From positions 1-64,000 of the forward strand of contig NZ_LDUY01000007.1 of NCBI RefSeq assembly GCF_001038455.1: a DNA stretch of 64,000 nt. Reading direction: 5' to 3'. Origin of the DNA: Fructobacillus sp. EFB-N1 (GTDB lineage: Bacteria; Bacillota; Bacilli; Lactobacillales; Lactobacillaceae). The position numbers and the translations under genes were made by a program. This document shows, piece after piece, positions 62,295 through 64,000 of this stretch (within the stretch, counting starts at the first letter, position 1; every line of letters starts with the position of its first letter). Under the pieces are notes generated by a model. The model had not been told where the DNA came from. It ran no database searches and worked only from the letters and a program-made list of their open reading frames with translations.

Positions 62295-62430
62295 GTGCAG
62301 TCTCCTTTTCTATCCGATTATGCCTACATTGTAAGGCGGGGATTTGTGAGTGTCAAAGGACGGTCTTGAATGGCAGGCAAAACTTTGTCTGATTTTTTGA
62401 AAAAATTAGTAAAATAAAATGTAAAAATGA

Positions 62431-62459
62431 TTGACAGCCCCCACTGTAAATGGCATAAT
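62431..62459 (+). promoter_or_regulatory. Promoter of tRNA-Asn/tRNA-Thr
   Basis: TTGACA (62431-62436), 17 bases, CATAAT (62454-62459). The near-palindrome GTTGTTTTAAACAAC (62466-62480) lies between it and the first tRNA. Confidence 0.8.
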
Positions 62460-62487
62460 GTAATAGTTGTTTTAAACAACAAATCAT

Positions 62488-62560
62488 TCCGACTTAGCTC
62501 AGTTGGTAGAGCACCTGACTGTTAATCAGGTTGTCGCCGGTTCGAGCCCGGCAGTCGGAG
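62488..62560 (+). tRNA. tRNA-Asn (GTT), copy 2
   Basis: This 73-nt tRNA is identical over its whole length to the copy at 59681-59753. CCA is not encoded. It is followed after four bases by tRNA-Thr in the same transcript. Confidence 0.97.
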
Positions 62561-62564
62561 TTAT

Positions 62565-62637
62565 GCCGATGTAGCTCAGTTGGTAGAGCACGGGTATCGT
62601 AAACCTGGGGTCGAAGGTTCAAATCCTTTCGTCGGCA
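62565..62637 (+). tRNA. tRNA-Thr (CGT)
   Basis: Acceptor GCCGATG/CGTCGGC (one GU pair) with discriminator A, D stem GCTC/GAGC, anticodon stem CGGGT/ACCTG around loop ATCGTAA (anticodon CGT, reads ACG), T stem GAAGG/CCTTT with loop TTCAAAT. The CCA end is not encoded. Confidence 0.93.
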
Positions 62638-62653
62638 TCATTAATACTTGTTC

Positions 62654-62685
62654 AAAAATGTAACTTTCTTAAGTTACATTTTTTG
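62654..62685 (+). terminator. tRNA operon terminator
   Basis: AAATGTAACTT-tctt-AAGTTACATTT, followed by T6. Confidence 0.85.
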
Positions 62686-62786
62686 TTTTATCCAAAACTT
62701 TTTAGACAGTTTTTATTAAAAAGAATAGAATAGCAATACGACAATTCATCGTGATTGATTTTAATAATATTCTAGGGAGGGGCATT

Positions 62787-63572
62787 GTGAAAAAGACGTT
62801 CAACTATGGCACAGTTGAAGAACAATTTACTGTATTAAATTTGCCAGATAAGAAGTTCGACCAAAAATTGCCAGTGGTGATTTCGATTCATGGTGGATTT
62901 TGGAAGGATAAGTATGATTTGAGTCAATTCACCCCGTTAGACCAGCAATTAGTTGATGCAGGAATAGCCACTTGGAATATCGAGTATCGTCGAGTTGGAA
63001 AATCTGCTGGTGGTTATCCAGAAACATTTTTAGATGTGACGGCAGCGATTAACTATTTAGCAAAAATTGCGGTCGACTATTCACTTGATTTGGACAGAGT
63101 TGTTGTGATTGGCCATTCAGCAGGAGGTCATTTGGCCTTGTGGGCTGCGTCACGCTACGACCATCTGACGAACGCCCTTGGTGAAGCGATTCAAATTAAG
63201 TTTGCTGGTGTTGTGAGCATGGCAGGTGTCACTGATTTAGCGGCGATGTGGCTGGACCAACAAGGAAGCAATATGGCTGATACTGTTCCTGATTTTATTG
63301 GTGGAACGCCTGAGGAGGAGCCTGGTCGCTATCATGATGCATCACCAATCAATTTGCTACCATTGGGTGTAGCAACGGTCTTGATACACGGAACAGTTGA
63401 CGATAGGGTTCCTGTAAAATTAAGCCAACAATATTATCAAAAGGCTAAGGCTTTAGGCGACACGGTCGGCTTGATTGAGTTGCCTAATGTTGGCCACTTT
63501 GAACTGATTGATTCGAAAAATTTTGCCTGGGAAAGGGTTCAACGGGCTATTGAAAACTTATTAGCTAAATAA
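62787..63572 (+). CDS. Alpha/beta hydrolase, carboxylesterase/kynurenine formamidase-like
   Basis: The 261-residue protein (from the GTG start) has the oxyanion motif ISIHGGFW near 32, the nucleophile elbow GHSAGGHL near 109 (Ser), the acid in TVDDRVPV near 204 and the His in NVGHFELI near 234. The HGGFW and GHSAGG pattern fits the BD-FAE/kynurenine-formamidase branch of esterases. I chose the GTG at 62787 because GGGAGG lies six bases before it; the frame is open 12 codons further up. The substrate is unknown. The GNAT gene follows after 29 bases. Confidence 0.82.
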   Translation: MKKTFNYGTVEEQFTVLNLPDKKFDQKLPVVISIHGGFWKDKYDLSQFTPLDQQLVDAGIATWNIEYRRVGKSAGGYPETFLDVTAAINYLAKIAVDYSLDLDRVVVIGHSAGGHLALWAASRYDHLTNALGEAIQIKFAGVVSMAGVTDLAAMWLDQQGSNMADTVPDFIGGTPEEEPGRYHDASPINLLPLGVATVLIHGTVDDRVPVKLSQQYYQKAKALGDTVGLIELPNVGHFELIDSKNFAWERVQRAIENLLAK

Positions 63573-63601
63573 AATTTTAATTATGAAATTGGAGAAGATT
63601 T

Positions 63602-64000
63602 ATGTGGCACATTAAGACTTTTGATGAACTCAGTAATCGTGAAATTTGGGCGATCTACCGTGCTCGGATTGCCGTTTTTGTCGTTGATCAGCATAGTGAG
63701 TATCAAGACGTTGATGAGCAGGATTTAACGGCACTGCACGTCTTTTATGAGGAAAATGGTGAATTGCTAGCCTATGCCCGCGTATTTGAAAAAGACCAGG
63801 ATACAGTGACCTTTGGTCGGGTGTTGACCGTGCGACAGGCTCGCGGTAAAGGATTTGGCAAAGCGCTTATTCAACAATTGATGGATGTAATGGCTACCCG
63901 CTTTGATCAAGATAAAATTGAGATTGAGGCGCAAGAGCATGCAGTTGGCCTTTATGAACGATTCGGCTTTGAGGTCTATGGTGATACCTTCTTGGATGTT
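63602..64000 (+). CDS. GNAT N-acetyltransferase, ElaA-like (cut by the window end)
   Basis: The first 133 codons are present and the frame runs out of the window. The start MWHIKTFDELSNREIWAIYRAR followed by VFVVDQ resembles ElaA-type acetyltransferases. The acetyl-CoA loop VRQARGKGFGKALIQ lies near residues 77-91, and a YERFGFEVYGD end motif near 118. ElaA members are usually about 150 residues, so little is missing. GGAGA precedes the ATG. The target is unknown. Confidence 0.82.
   Translation, partial: MWHIKTFDELSNREIWAIYRARIAVFVVDQHSEYQDVDEQDLTALHVFYEENGELLAYARVFEKDQDTVTFGRVLTVRQARGKGFGKALIQQLMDVMATRFDQDKIEIEAQEHAVGLYERFGFEVYGDTFLDV

Noticed and set aside
62295-62430. Hidden gene between the oxidoreductase and the tRNA promoter
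   Set aside because: No frame of useful length with a ribosome site. The region is promoter/leader sequence only.

Overview
The window reads as an ordinary chromosomal segment of a low-to-moderate GC, Gram-positive lactic acid bacterium. Low cysteine use, a FemX-type alanine ligase, a dlt operon with dltX, a MurT/GatD pair, the pth-mfd-rqcP-divIC-tilS-hpt-ftsH-hslO-lysS order and a cre-controlled ptsH without an adjacent ptsI all fit Lactobacillales. Within that order I favour Leuconostocaceae, most likely Weissella; this is an inference from gene content, not from an alignment. No phage, IS element, CRISPR array or rRNA was seen.

Layout. 0.2-3.6 kb: ykcC/ykcB-type membrane glycosylation operon (-). 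3.7-7.1 kb: a 70-residue orphan, a flavodoxin-fold oxidoreductase, an APC permease and a divergent LysR regulator. 7.3-11.6 kb: TetR regulator, DHA2 drug exporter, DUF4811 protein, YdcF-like protein and a 60-residue membrane protein. 11.7-16.8 kb (-): AEC transporter, then a probable four-gene operon (degenerate PTS EIIC, DUF915 hydrolase, TPM protein, LemA). 16.96-21.4 kb: dltXABCD (D-alanylation of teichoic acids), followed by acpS, alr and a mazF without a visible mazE. alr supplies the D-alanine that DltA activates, and acpS can modify DltC. 23.6-26.5 kb: OmpR-type regulator, sensor kinase and an HtrA-like protease without PDZ, behind a CiaR-like direct repeat.

26.6-32 kb: thioredoxin-like protein, MTHFR-like protein, KimA-type permease, gatD/murT. 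32-39 kb: tdk-prfA-prmC-tsaC, ptsH, then tsaB-rimI-GNAT-tsaD, so that most of the t6A pathway is clustered. 39-43 kb: rex, femX, Cof-type phosphatase, an aromatic-acid exporter-like protein and a nitroreductase. 43-47.2 kb: CIRCE-groESL, DUF3290/DUF421 and an unknown membrane protein. 47.3-59.6 kb: CBS-ACT protein, then the pth to lysS housekeeping string. 59.6-64 kb: tRNA-Asn, a 0.6 kb gene-free stretch with a possible structured RNA, an MFS transporter, an NADP oxidoreductase, a second identical tRNA-Asn with tRNA-Thr, an alpha/beta hydrolase and a GNAT gene cut by the window end.

The most unusual observations are: an Hsp33 with no cysteine at all; a MurT in which the four zinc-ribbon cysteines are replaced by Ser/Asp; an EIIC-like protein lacking the catalytic His and Glu; a PDZ-less HtrA; a strong promoter running straight into a terminator (possible small RNA); a structured GC-richer island near 59.9 kb; and several well-formed operators (CIRCE, cre, TetR palindrome, LysR-type palindrome, CiaR-like repeat).
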